DNA of 64,000 nt, from positions 1-64,000 of the forward strand of contig JAPPBY010000028.1 in assembly GCA_026702615.1 (NCBI GenBank), written 5' to 3'. The notes under the pieces were generated by a model. The model saw only the letters and a program-made list of their open reading frames with translations. It was not told where the DNA came from and made no database searches. Position 1 is the stretch's first letter. The number at the start of each line of letters is the position of its first letter. This document shows, piece by piece, positions 1-7,500 of this stretch. Made by a program: the position numbers and the translations under genes. The DNA comes from Chloroflexota bacterium. GTDB taxonomy: Bacteria; Chloroflexota; Dehalococcoidia; Tepidiformales; Tepidiformaceae.

Positions 1-2
1 TT

Positions 3-56
3 CGCGAGGGCGGGCGCACGGTCGGCGCCGGCGTCGTCACCAAGGTGCTCGAGTAG
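3..56 (+). CDS. tuf: Elongation factor Tu, C-terminal end (partial)
   Basis: Only the last 17 codons are in the window. They read [17 protein letters not shown] and stop at TAG 54-56. This is the conserved final beta-strand of EF-Tu domain III, the GTPase that delivers aminoacyl-tRNA to the ribosome. The neighbours rpmG-secE-nusG follow directly, which is the usual gene order after tuf. The start and the GTPase domain lie outside the window. Confidence 0.93.
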   Translation, partial: REGGRTVGAGVVTKVLE

Positions 57-66
57 GAGGCGCCGG

Positions 67-234
67 ATGGCCAAGAGTAGGGGTGACCGCCAGATCGTCA
101 CGCTCGGCTGCACTGAGTGCCGGGAGCGCACCTATACTAGTTCGAAGAACCGGCGCAACGATCCGGACCGGCTCGAGCTCCGCAAGTTCTGCCCTCGCTG
201 CCGGGAACACAAGCTGTACAGGGAGACAAGGTAG
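67..234 (+). CDS. rpmG: 50S ribosomal protein L33
   Basis: A 55-residue basic protein of the large ribosomal subunit. It carries the zinc-ribbon cysteines of the Cys-containing L33 type: CTEC near residue 15 and CPRC near residue 44. The ATG is preceded by GGAGG at 57-61. It sits 10 nt after tuf and 4 nt before secE, as in many bacteria. There is no room for the tRNA-Trp gene that often lies in this cluster. Confidence 0.96.
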   Translation: MAKSRGDRQIVTLGCTECRERTYTSSKNRRNDPDRLELRKFCPRCREHKLYRETR

Positions 235-238
235 CGAA

Positions 239-595
239 ATGGCACGCGCCCAACGTCGCCGTGGTTCGCGTGGTCGCCGCGCAGCCCGCGAGCGCCGTGC
301 CCCTGGCGCCTCCGAGGAGGTGACCGAGGGCGGCGGTGACGTCGTCGCGACGGTCGCCACCCCTCGCCTTCAGCCGCGGCGAGGCCGCTGGAACCCGTTC
401 GGGTTCCTCAAGCGGCTCCAGCCCCGCGCTGTCGCCGACGTCATTTCGGAGCTGCGCAAGGTGACGTGGCCAACGTTCGCCGAGACGCGCTACCTCACCT
501 TCGTCGTCGCCGTCGTCGCCATCATCGTCGGCCTGATCCTCGGCGGGTTCGACCTGCTGTTCGGCTGGATCATCGAGCAGCTCTTCTTTACGTAG
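239..595 (+). CDS. secE: Preprotein translocase subunit SecE
   Basis: A 118-residue protein. The first ~60 residues are an Arg/Ala-rich extension. The conserved SecE core follows: an amphipathic helix with ELRKVTWPTFAE near residue 75, then one membrane span (roughly residues 88-112). SecE clamps SecY in the Sec translocon. The start at 239 was chosen because it lies 4 nt after rpmG with GGGAGA upstream. An in-frame start further upstream would overlap rpmG. Single-span SecE is normal outside the Proteobacteria. Confidence 0.95.
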   Translation: MARAQRRRGSRGRRAARERRAPGASEEVTEGGGDVVATVATPRLQPRRGRWNPFGFLKRLQPRAVADVISELRKVTWPTFAETRYLTFVVAVVAIIVGLILGGFDLLFGWIIEQLFFT

Positions 596-597
596 CC

Positions 598-1326
598 ATG
601 AGTGAGGACAACGTGGAAGTCCAGGACACCGACACCACCAGCCACGAGTCGCTGCCCGAGGCCGGGCCCGAGGAGGTTGGGCTGCAGCCCACCCGCCGCC
701 GCGCCCGCCGCGAGGAGCACGAGGAGCAGGATCAGATTAGCGACGAGGAGATCAGCGCCTCTGGCCGCTCCTGGTACTTCGTCAACACGTACAGCGGGCA
801 CGAGTACAAGGTGCGCCACGCCATTAAGGCGACCATCGACCAGATGGACGCTGGCGACCGTGTCTTCCACGTGATCGTCCCAACCGAGGACGAGATCGAG
901 ATTCGCGAGGGCCAGCGCCGCACCGTGAAGCGAAAGCTCTACCCCGGCTACGTGCTCGTGCAGACGATCACGCTGCAGGAGGGCGACCCCGAGTCCGACA
1001 ACCTCTGGCACATGATTCGCAACACCAGCGGCGTCACTGGCTTCGTCAGCGCGGGCTCCGAGCTCTCGGGCGGCACGCCCAAGCCGGTCGCCCTCACCCA
1101 GGACGAAGTCAACAACATCCTGCGCGCCATGCGCATGGAGCAGCCGCGCGTGCGCGTCGGCTTCCAGGTGGGCGAGAGCGTGCGAATCGCATCCGGCCCC
1201 TTCGAGGACCTCGTCGGCTCCGTCGACGAGATCAACACGGAGAAGGGCAAGGTTCGCGTGCTCGTGAGCATGCTCGGGCGCGAGACTCCCGTGGAGCTCG
1301 ATTTCCTCCAGGTGGAGAAGCTCTAG
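598..1326 (+). CDS. nusG: Transcription termination/antitermination factor NusG
   Basis: A 242-residue protein. The NGN domain begins at WYFVNTYSGHEYKV (about residue 59) and contains RKLYPGYVLV. The C-terminal KOW domain begins at FQVGESVRI and includes GPFEDLVGSV. NusG binds RNA polymerase and couples it to Rho or the ribosome. About 55 acidic, low-complexity residues precede the NGN domain, which is longer than in E. coli NusG. The start lies 2 nt after secE. rplK, the usual next gene, does not follow; an unrelated lipoprotein gene does. Confidence 0.95.
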   Translation: MSEDNVEVQDTDTTSHESLPEAGPEEVGLQPTRRRARREEHEEQDQISDEEISASGRSWYFVNTYSGHEYKVRHAIKATIDQMDAGDRVFHVIVPTEDEIEIREGQRRTVKRKLYPGYVLVQTITLQEGDPESDNLWHMIRNTSGVTGFVSAGSELSGGTPKPVALTQDEVNNILRAMRMEQPRVRVGFQVGESVRIASGPFEDLVGSVDEINTEKGKVRVLVSMLGRETPVELDFLQVEKL

Positions 1327-1423
1327 CAGCAGCGGCCGCCCCCCGCTTCCCTCCCGTAAGCCACGCGTGAAGATCGGCGCCGTTCGGGTTGTGCGCCGCC
1401 GACGGCTCTGCGAGGGTGGACCC

Positions 1424-2599
1424 ATGCTTCCTGCTTCGAGCCGCCACCTGCGTATGCCCTTCCTTCTCCTCGTCCTGGGCGCTATTGCCCTCATCGCGAT
1501 CGCTTGCGGCGGCGGTGATGAGTCGCAGGACGAACCGGCTGCTGCAACCGAGGCCGAGGCCCCAACCGCGGAGGCGACCGAGCCTCCGACCGAAGCGCCC
1601 GCGGCCACCGAGCCGCCTGCCACCGAGGCTCCCGAGCCGGTCGATGAGGCCGCGTCCGTCGACAGGCAGTACCTCCTCGCCCTCTGCGTGGCCGGCAACG
1701 ACTTGCAGACCGCCATGTTCACGGCGGCGATCCGAATGGAGACCGAGGGCGTGGACCCTGAAGATCCAGAGGCCTTTGGCGAGTTGTTCGTCGAGCCGCT
1801 GGCCGGCTTCCTCGAGGTTATGCGCGACGTTACGCCGCCCGACGACGTGGCGGATTACCACACGGCGGCACTGGCCCAATACGAGGCGCTGGTCAACCTC
1901 TTCGCCTCCATCCAGGAAGGCGAGGAGATGGAAGGAGACCCCTTCGAGCTCCTTGGCGGGATGCTGGGGGCGGCGGAAGAGATCCCCGTCATCCCCGAGG
2001 CCGCCCTTGACCGCCTCGCCGGGGTTTCCGAAGGCATTCCCGAGTGCGAAGGATCCATCTTCCTGCCCGCGTTCCTGGGGCAGGTTGACACGGGCGAGAT
2101 TGACGCCGGATCGCCCGCGGAAGGCGAGCAGGGGGGCGAGGCCGATCCCGAGGCCGAGGACTACGTCCGCCAGATCTGCCTCGCAGGCGACGACTACGAC
2201 GCCGCCATCCAGGAGGCGATCGCTGGCATGGGTCCCGACGCGGATCTGGACGAGAGCGATCCGGAGGTGTTCGCAACGGTGTTTCGGGAGGCGATGCGAG
2301 GTCTCGCCGAGAACATGGCGGGCATCTGGCCGCCTCCGGACATCGCTGAATACCACGAAGCCGCGACCGCCCGCTTCGGCGAGATGGTGGTGGTCCTCGA
2401 CGGCATCATGGAAGCGCTCGATGCCGGCCGCGAGGTCTCCGGTGAGCAACTGGCCCGCTTCCAGCAACTGCTGGGAGGCGGGATCGGGATGCCGGGTCTT
2501 CCGATGAACGTCGCCAACCGGTTCGGCCAGGCGGCCAACCACGTCATCGAGTGCTACAACTCCGGGTTCCTCTACGGCTTCCTCGGCGGGGGCCAGTAG
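1424..2599 (+). CDS. Lipoprotein with internally duplicated domain
   Basis: A 391-residue protein of unknown function. It has a signal sequence with a lipobox-like end (LIAIAC, Cys near residue 29), then GGGDES and a Thr/Pro/Ala/Glu linker to about residue 85. Two related alpha-helical modules of ~130 residues follow. The first starts YLLALCVAGNDLQTAM, the second YVRQICLAGDDYDAAI. They share PPDDVADYHTAAL / PPPDIAEYHEAAT and each ends near a Cys (PECEGS, IECYNS). The ATG at 1424 follows GAGGGTGGA. A later ATG at 1454 is also possible. It is probably exported and membrane-anchored. The module was not recognised as a named family. Confidence 0.75.
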   Translation: MLPASSRHLRMPFLLLVLGAIALIAIACGGGDESQDEPAAATEAEAPTAEATEPPTEAPAATEPPATEAPEPVDEAASVDRQYLLALCVAGNDLQTAMFTAAIRMETEGVDPEDPEAFGELFVEPLAGFLEVMRDVTPPDDVADYHTAALAQYEALVNLFASIQEGEEMEGDPFELLGGMLGAAEEIPVIPEAALDRLAGVSEGIPECEGSIFLPAFLGQVDTGEIDAGSPAEGEQGGEADPEAEDYVRQICLAGDDYDAAIQEAIAGMGPDADLDESDPEVFATVFREAMRGLAENMAGIWPPPDIAEYHEAATARFGEMVVVLDGIMEALDAGREVSGEQLARFQQLLGGGIGMPGLPMNVANRFGQAANHVIECYNSGFLYGFLGGGQ

Positions 2600-2620
2600 C
2601 GGCCTACCTGTCCGCCGCTC

Positions 2621-3289
2621 CTAGTTGCACTCGTAGCCGCCACAGGCTTCCGGCGGCAGCCCTCCCTCCGGGACGCGCTCCTCGCAGAGTCCCGAGAGGA
2701 TGCACGCCTCGTCCTTGACCCCGGCGTACTGCTGCATCAGCTCCTCGTCGCTCTCGTCGCCGAAGGAGATGAGCGCGCGGTCGATATCCGTGATGTCCTG
2801 GAAGGCGAGGCCATCGACCCGTACGCCGTTGACGATGAAGGAGAGCCGCTCCGTCTCCGAGTTGCACAACTGCTCCCCCTCGGGGGTCGTCAGGCACTGG
2901 TCCGTCAGCTCGAAGCCGAGGGAGTGAAAAAACTCCCGCCAGGTCGTGCCCTCCCGGTGCGCGTGGACGATGTCGTGGTACGGCTCGTGGATGTGGGCGT
3001 TCTCGCTGAGCTCGACCTCCGCGGTCGAGAAGAAGCGGTCCCGGTTGAAGTCGTAGCGCTCGCCGCGGACGTAGAGGGCAAAGTCCGCGTGCCAGTGCAC
3101 CGACTGACGCAGCTCGCAGCCCGGGGTTCCCGGTTCGCAGACCACCGTCACGGGGCCGTCGTCGCCGCTGTTGAGGATGAGCAGAACGGCCAGCACAACA
3201 ACGGCCGCCACGAGCAGCGCGACGATTGGGAGCCAGATGCGGGGAGCGAGCGTGCCCCGGGGCGGTTGGGATGGGTCAGCTGCCGTCAT
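2621..3289 (-). CDS. Membrane-anchored His-rich protein
   Basis: A 222-residue protein with one N-terminal membrane span (IWLPIVALLVAAVVVLAVLL) and an outward domain. The domain is marked by HWHADFALYVRGERYDF and HIHEPYHDIVHAHREG, then FFHSLGFELTDQCLTT. The His pairs look like a metal site and there are several Cys pairs. Similar HxH-type domains occur in uncharacterised archaeal and bacterial proteins; that link is from memory, not a search. The start at 3289 overlaps the end of the DsbA-like gene by 14 nt, which suggests translational coupling and a joint role outside the membrane. Confidence 0.72.
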   Translation of the reverse strand: MTAADPSQPPRGTLAPRIWLPIVALLVAAVVVLAVLLILNSGDDGPVTVVCEPGTPGCELRQSVHWHADFALYVRGERYDFNRDRFFSTAEVELSENAHIHEPYHDIVHAHREGTTWREFFHSLGFELTDQCLTTPEGEQLCNSETERLSFIVNGVRVDGLAFQDITDIDRALISFGDESDEELMQQYAGVKDEACILSGLCEERVPEGGLPPEACGGYECN

Positions 3290-4190
3290 CGTCCTCGGCG
3301 TCCGGCTCGCTCTCGCCGTCGCCATCTGGTTCCGCCTCGTCCTCGGCTGTCGCGGCCGCGATGGCTTCCTCGATCATCTCGCGCCAGGCCTCGATCGTCT
3401 GAGGAGGAGCCTGGACGGGGAGGTCGTTGATGACGAAGTTGGGCGTGCCCCGGAATCCGTACGCCTGCGCCGCCGACTGGCCCCTGGCGACGCGGCTGAA
3501 CGCATCGGGACCCGCCTGGCAGGCGGCGAACGCATCCGTGTCTAGCCCCAGTTCCCCCGCGATCTCGACTAGGCTCTCTTCCGAGAACACGCCCTCGTCC
3601 GGATAGAAGCCGTCCTCGGCCTGCTTCGCGAAGAGGCGGTTCGCGTACTCGAACATGCGGTTCTGCTCGGCTGCGCACTCAGCGCCCACGGCCGCCGTGA
3701 CCGACTCACGTATCCCAACCACGGGGTAGTGCCGGAATTCGATCTGCAGGAGTCCCGCCTTCACGAACTCCTCGACCAGGAACGGCTCGATGTTGAGCGT
3801 GTAGGTGAGGCAGTGGGGGCACTGGAAGTCCTCGAACTGGATCAGCTTCACCGGTGCGTCGTCGCTGCCCAGCTTCGTGCCGTTCTGCATCTCGGTGGGG
3901 AGGTCGGCCAGGGCCTGGTTGAGGAGTTCGACGGCAGTGTTCCCGTCGTCGTCACCGTTGCGAAGGGCGAGCACGATCACGAGCGCCAGAAGGACGGCCG
4001 CGAGGAGGCTCACGCCGATGAGGAAGGGCCAGCTCAGGAAGTTCGTGCCGCGCCCACCACCGCCGCCACCGCTGCCGCCGCTATCTCCGCCCCCCTGCGA
4101 CGAGCCCCGCGAACGCCCGCCGCCCCGGTAGGAGGTCGCCTGTCTGCGTGCCTGGCGGCTCTGCTCGCGTCGCGCCTGCCGGTTGGACAT
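3276..4190 (-). CDS. DsbA-family thiol:disulfide oxidoreductase, membrane-anchored
   Basis: A 304-residue protein. The N-terminus is basic and Gly/Ser-rich. A membrane span (FLIGVSLLAAVLLALVIVLA) follows near residue 85, then an exported thioredoxin-fold domain. The redox site is FEDFQCPHCLTY (CPHC) and the cis-Pro loop is FRGTPNFVIND. The C-terminus is acidic. It likely makes or shuffles disulfides in exported proteins. The ATG at 4190 was chosen because TATCCT lies 7 nt upstream as a -10 element and earlier starts give non-conserved sequence. It is the first gene of a two-gene operon with the His-rich protein. Confidence 0.88.
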   Translation of the reverse strand: MSNRQARREQSRQARRQATSYRGGGRSRGSSQGGGDSGGSGGGGGGRGTNFLSWPFLIGVSLLAAVLLALVIVLALRNGDDDGNTAVELLNQALADLPTEMQNGTKLGSDDAPVKLIQFEDFQCPHCLTYTLNIEPFLVEEFVKAGLLQIEFRHYPVVGIRESVTAAVGAECAAEQNRMFEYANRLFAKQAEDGFYPDEGVFSEESLVEIAGELGLDTDAFAACQAGPDAFSRVARGQSAAQAYGFRGTPNFVINDLPVQAPPQTIEAWREMIEEAIAAATAEDEAEPDGDGESEPDAEDDDGS

Positions 4191-4367
4191 CGCGTCGAGG
4201 ATAGCAAAGGGCGCGCTACGGGCATCGCGCGTATCGATATCCCTACAGTGCCCGAAGCGGGTCAACCCAAGGCTGCGGCGAGGCGTCGCCGTCCGCGGGC
4301 CGCCGTGGGTTTTCGCCCCATTGACGAGTGTGGCTAGAAAAGATAGCCTGCCGCAAGGAGCGATTTC

Positions 4368-4580
4368 TTGGTCACGCTCGACACACAGAAGGCTGTCACC
4401 CAACTCGAGGACGCTGGGGCCCCAGAGCCCCTGGCGCGTGCTACGGTTGATGTGGTGGAGGAAGGTGTGCAGAAGGGCACCGAGAAGCTTGTGACTGAAG
4501 CGACCCTGTACCGGGCGCTGTTGATTCAAGGCGGGGTGCTGCTCGGCGCGTTTGCAGCGGTCGAGGCGCTCCTCGGCTAG
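4368..4580 (+). CDS. Small membrane protein, DUF1640-like N-terminus
   Basis: A 70-residue protein starting at TTG, supported by AAGGAG at 4355-4360. The N-terminal part (TLDTQKAVTQLEDAGAPEPLA) resembles the opening motif of the CCDC90/DUF1640 coiled-coil family. The rest is a short helical stretch and a C-terminal hydrophobic segment (ALLIQGGVLLGAFAAVEALL). It lacks the long coiled coil of that family, so it could be a minimal relative. Function unknown. Confidence 0.6.
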   Translation: MVTLDTQKAVTQLEDAGAPEPLARATVDVVEEGVQKGTEKLVTEATLYRALLIQGGVLLGAFAAVEALLG

Positions 4581-4607
4581 CTAGTTGCTCCTGGCCCTAC
4601 CTGACGC

Positions 4608-5468
4608 CTAGCCCGCCGTCTCCGTCAGGAACCCCTCGACCAGCTCCAGGAACCGGTCGAACTGGTCGTGGTGGACCCAGTGACCCGAGTCCTCGACCGT
4701 CTCGGCGCGGTAGTAGTGGAACGCGCTGTAGTCGGCTGCGTCCTGCTTCCCCCAGCTCTCCGCCCCCTGGATGAAGAGGATGGGCGCCCGGATCTGGTTC
4801 CAGATGTCGCGCGCGTCTTCCATGTTGAACTCGTAGGGCGAGCGCGAGCGCACGTGATTGTCGAACTTCCACAAGTAGCCGCCCTCCACCTCCCGCACCC
4901 CGTGCACGGTCAGGTGGCGGGCCAGCTCGGGCGAGAGGTGCGAGTTCGCCTCACGCATGCGTGCCACGGCGTCCTCGAAGGTTGGGTAGATGCGCGGCTC
5001 GCGGCCGGCCAGCTCGCGCATGTCCGCGAGCCACTCGCGCATGCGCTCGTGCGCGGGGCGGTGCTGCTCCCCCGCCCACGGCAGCCGGCCCAGCCCCTCG
5101 ATGCTGACCACGGCCTGGACGTTCTCGGGCACCGTGCCCGCGTACTGCAGGGCGATGCTGCCCCCGAGCGAGTGCGCCACGAGCGTCACCGGCGTCCGCC
5201 CGATCTCCCCCACGACGGCGTGCAGGTCGAGCGCGTAGTCGATGATCGAGTAGTTCCCGCCGAGCGCCCAGTCGGAGTCGCCGTGGCCGCGCAGGTCGAC
5301 GGCGAACACCTGGTAGCGGTCGATGAGCGCGAGGGCGGTACGGTCCCACGAGCGGGCGTGGTCGCGCCCTCCGTGCAGGAGGATGAGCGGCGGCTTGTCC
5401 GCCTCCCCCCAGACGACGTAGTGCAGTTGTACGCGTTGCGAGGTGACGTAGCGGGATTCGGGTTCCAT
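4608..5468 (-). CDS. Alpha/beta hydrolase
   Basis: A 286-residue alpha/beta-hydrolase fold protein. LHGGRDHARSWD gives the oxyanion-hole region, HSLGGS the nucleophile elbow with Ser, and GHWVHHDQ the catalytic His near the C-terminus. The substrate is unknown; esterase or haloalkane-dehalogenase-like activity is possible. The ATG at 5468 fits family length. A GTG at 5519 would overlap the upstream stop as GTGA and add 17 unconserved residues. It is clearly paralogous to the protein at 23672-24538, sharing HGGRDHARSWD and GHWVHHDQ. Confidence 0.85.
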   Translation of the reverse strand: MEPESRYVTSQRVQLHYVVWGEADKPPLILLHGGRDHARSWDRTALALIDRYQVFAVDLRGHGDSDWALGGNYSIIDYALDLHAVVGEIGRTPVTLVAHSLGGSIALQYAGTVPENVQAVVSIEGLGRLPWAGEQHRPAHERMREWLADMRELAGREPRIYPTFEDAVARMREANSHLSPELARHLTVHGVREVEGGYLWKFDNHVRSRSPYEFNMEDARDIWNQIRAPILFIQGAESWGKQDAADYSAFHYYRAETVEDSGHWVHHDQFDRFLELVEGFLTETAG

Positions 5469-5515
5469 GGCGTGCGGCAGTGTAGTGGCCTCTGCCCTTA
5501 CGCGGTGCGGCCGGC

Positions 5516-5761
5516 TCACGAACCGTCCGGGTTCTCGCTCAGGCGCGCAATGGCGCTGTAGAGGTCGGACATCTCAATGCCCTGCCTGAGGAGCGCCGCG
5601 ATCTGCTCTTCGATGGTCAGGTTCTCGCTGTCTTCCAGGAGTACCCAGTGAACATTCCGGTACGTCGTGAACAGGTAGACGCCGTTCGTCTCTCCGTCCT
5701 CGTGGTAGCCGAGGTCCTCAAGTGCGGCCGAGAGAACGGCAAACGCCCGGCTATGCGGCAA
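5516..5761 (-). CDS. Small protein, possibly HicA-like partner
   Basis: An 81-residue protein if read from TTG 5761, which overlaps the end of the upstream HicB-like gene by 11 nt. The pattern is an N-terminal helix (FAVLSAALEDLGY), three short strands (GVYLFTTYRNVHWVLL) and C-terminal helices. This is loosely like the dsRBD-like fold of HicA toxins, but the usual HicA catalytic His context is not evident. The coupled position behind a HicB-like gene is the main argument. It could also be an unrelated hypothetical protein. Confidence 0.45.
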   Translation of the reverse strand: MPHSRAFAVLSAALEDLGYHEDGETNGVYLFTTYRNVHWVLLEDSENLTIEEQIAALLRQGIEMSDLYSAIARLSENPDGS

Positions 5762-6062
5762 TGGGGAGCTGCTCGACGGACTCGTTGGCCAGCGTCGGCG
5801 CGGGCTCCCGGCGAGGCGGGTCGCCAAGCTCGTAGCTGATCCCGCGCGCCGTCAGGAACGAATCAAGCGCCTCTAGCCCCTCCCTCTTGAGGCGCCGGAC
5901 GAGCATGACGTGGGCAGCGCCGCTCTTGCTCTCCGCCTCGTCCCGCGTCGCCCCCGCTGTGATGACGCCAGTCTCCAGCGCGGTCGTGGTCCAGTGGCCG
6001 CCGTGCTCAATGCTCTGAACCGTCAGGCGGAAGTGCACCGTGTCCTGGACTGCGTCGGCCAT
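5751..6062 (-). CDS. HicB-like small protein
   Basis: A 103-residue protein. It shows a HicB-like strand-strand-helix pattern (VHFRLTVQSIEHGGHW, GVITAGATRDEAES) and then a helical tail ending VEQLPIAA. A close paralogue lies at 13096-13386 with the same core (HWTTTALETGVITAGATR against YWTTKALETGIVTPGATR) and the same C-terminus (SVEQLPLAA). The family is not firmly recognised. HicB-like antitoxin or partner is an inference from fold pattern and gene pairing. Confidence 0.6.
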   Translation of the reverse strand: MADAVQDTVHFRLTVQSIEHGGHWTTTALETGVITAGATRDEAESKSGAAHVMLVRRLKREGLEALDSFLTARGISYELGDPPRREPAPTLANESVEQLPIAA

Positions 6063-6206
6063 CCGCTGACTCCTCCCCTGGAGGACGGCGCCCGATTGGT
6101 GTCGGGCCTGCTCCGCCTGCGCCGAAGTGTACGTCGTGTCGTTGCAACTGGTAAATGGATTGGGCTTGTGTGCAGAACCGGCTGGCCATCGGCCAACCAG
6201 CTCTGC

Positions 6207-7043
6207 CTAGGAGAAGGCGGGGCCGCCCGGCTGGCAGGTGCGGCAGAAGCTCGTCACCTTCTTGCTCGCCTCGATGTCCGTAATCTTCGCCCCGTCCCGG
6301 GGACAGAGGGCGTCGCCGCCAAGCCGGTGGACGCGGAAGAAGTCGCGCCGCTCGCGGTACTCGAGCGACTCGCCCTTCACCATGCGCTCGCGGGCGAGCG
6401 GTGTCGCCCATGCCATCACCTCGCGCGCCGAGGCGAACAGGCGGCGCAGGTCGTCCTCCTCCAGGTCCTTCCGGGCGGTGAACGGGTTGATGCGCGCCTG
6501 CCACAGGATCTCGTCGCTGTAGGCGTTGCCGACGCCCTGCACGAACTCGGCCTTGGTGAGGATGTTCTTGATGCGCCCCCGGTACTTGCGGATGCGCTCC
6601 AGCCACACCTCCTCCGTGAGGGCGGGGTCGAGGAGGTCGGGGCCGCCGGCGGTCCAGTTTGGGATCGCCTCGATCTCCTCCAGCGGTAGCAGGTAGATGC
6701 GTCCCATGACGCGGAAGTCTGCGTAGCGCAGCTCCATGCCGCCCGAGAGCGACAGGCGCAGGCACGTCCGGCCCTGGCGCTTGGCGTCGGGCGGGGCGTA
6801 CTGGAAGCGGCCCGTGAGCATAGGGTTGATGGCCAGCACCCGCCTTGAGGCGAGCGTGAACAGCAGGAACTTCCCGTGCCGCTCCGTCTCCCCGAAAGCG
6901 TCGCCCGGGAGCGACTCCGCGAGCGCGGTCGCCCCCGTCCGCACGACGTGCGGAATTTTGACCTCGACCGACTCGACGGTCTGGCCCGGAAGCCGCTCGT
7001 TCAGGAAGCCGCGGATCGCCTCAAGGTCGGGGATCTCGGGCAT
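6207..7043 (-). CDS. Fpg/Nei-family DNA glycosylase
   Basis: A 278-residue base-excision repair glycosylase/AP lyase for oxidised bases. It starts MPEIPDLE, giving the catalytic Pro2 and Glu3 after Met removal. HGKFLLF carries the conserved Lys, and the H2TH region has FVQGVGNAYSDEILW. The C-terminal zinc finger is atypical: it reads CPRDG then CRTC, so the second Cys of the usual CxxC is Asp. It begins 4 nt after sufE in an operon with the sulfurtransferase. An upstream in-frame extension through sufE is not conserved. MutM or Nei substrate choice cannot be decided here. Confidence 0.9.
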   Translation of the reverse strand: MPEIPDLEAIRGFLNERLPGQTVESVEVKIPHVVRTGATALAESLPGDAFGETERHGKFLLFTLASRRVLAINPMLTGRFQYAPPDAKRQGRTCLRLSLSGGMELRYADFRVMGRIYLLPLEEIEAIPNWTAGGPDLLDPALTEEVWLERIRKYRGRIKNILTKAEFVQGVGNAYSDEILWQARINPFTARKDLEEDDLRRLFASAREVMAWATPLARERMVKGESLEYRERRDFFRVHRLGGDALCPRDGAKITDIEASKKVTSFCRTCQPGGPAFS

Positions 7044-7047
7044 CGCG

Positions 7048-7500
7048 TCAGACGCCCTGGCGGCCGGTCGCCTCGCGGGCGAAGGCCTGCACCGACGTGA
7101 GGATGCCGAGCAGCCCCTCTCCCTTGCCCATCGAGACCTCGCGACCGTAGATGTCGAAGACGACGTCGCCGGGGATGCGCAGCACCTCATCGAGCGACGC
7201 ACCCGAGATGGTGTCGTCGAGGATGGCGCAGAAGGACATGGCGGAGATGCCCTGCGGGTTCTCGACGGCGAACCAGTACTTCTGGGCGCCGTCGTCCGTG
7301 TCCTCGGCCCAAACGTACGCCTGCGATTCGCAGCGCTTCACGCGGCGCTCCTCGGGGAAGGGGCGCACGGCCACTCGCTCGGGTACCGGCTCGAACTGGT
7401 CGGCGTACTCGATCAGGTAATCGACGCGCTCCCCACGCTCAAGGAACGAGAACTCGTCGAGCAGGTCCGCGAGCGGCTGGGGGATGCCCTCGTGGGTCAC
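7048..7500 (-). CDS. sufE: SufE-family cysteine desulfuration protein
   Basis: A 150-residue SufE protein. It accepts persulfide sulfur from a cysteine desulfurase (SufS) for Fe-S cluster assembly. The acceptor Cys lies in [12 protein letters not shown], and [14 protein letters not shown] matches the family core. The GTG start at 7500 overlaps the sulfurtransferase stop as GTGA, a classic coupling arrangement. An ATG at 7533 is less likely. No sufS, sufB or sufC lies nearby. The neighbour is a rhodanese, which suggests sulfur relay between the two. Confidence 0.9.
   Translation of the reverse strand: MTHEGIPQPLADLLDEFSFLERGERVDYLIEYADQFEPVPERVAVRPFPEERRVKRCESQAYVWAEDTDDGAQKYWFAVENPQGISAMSFCAILDDTISGASLDEVLRIPGDVVFDIYGREVSMGKGEGLLGILTSVQAFAREATGRQGV

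Noticed and set aside
1-1326. A tRNA-Trp gene between rpmG and secE
   Set aside because: Only 4 nt separate the two genes; no cloverleaf is possible.
490-2542. Two long open frames on the minus strand opposite nusG and the lipoprotein gene
   Set aside because: Low-complexity Ala/Gly/Asp/Val-rich translations with no motif; they mirror GC-rich codons of the plus-strand genes, which have clear families or signals.
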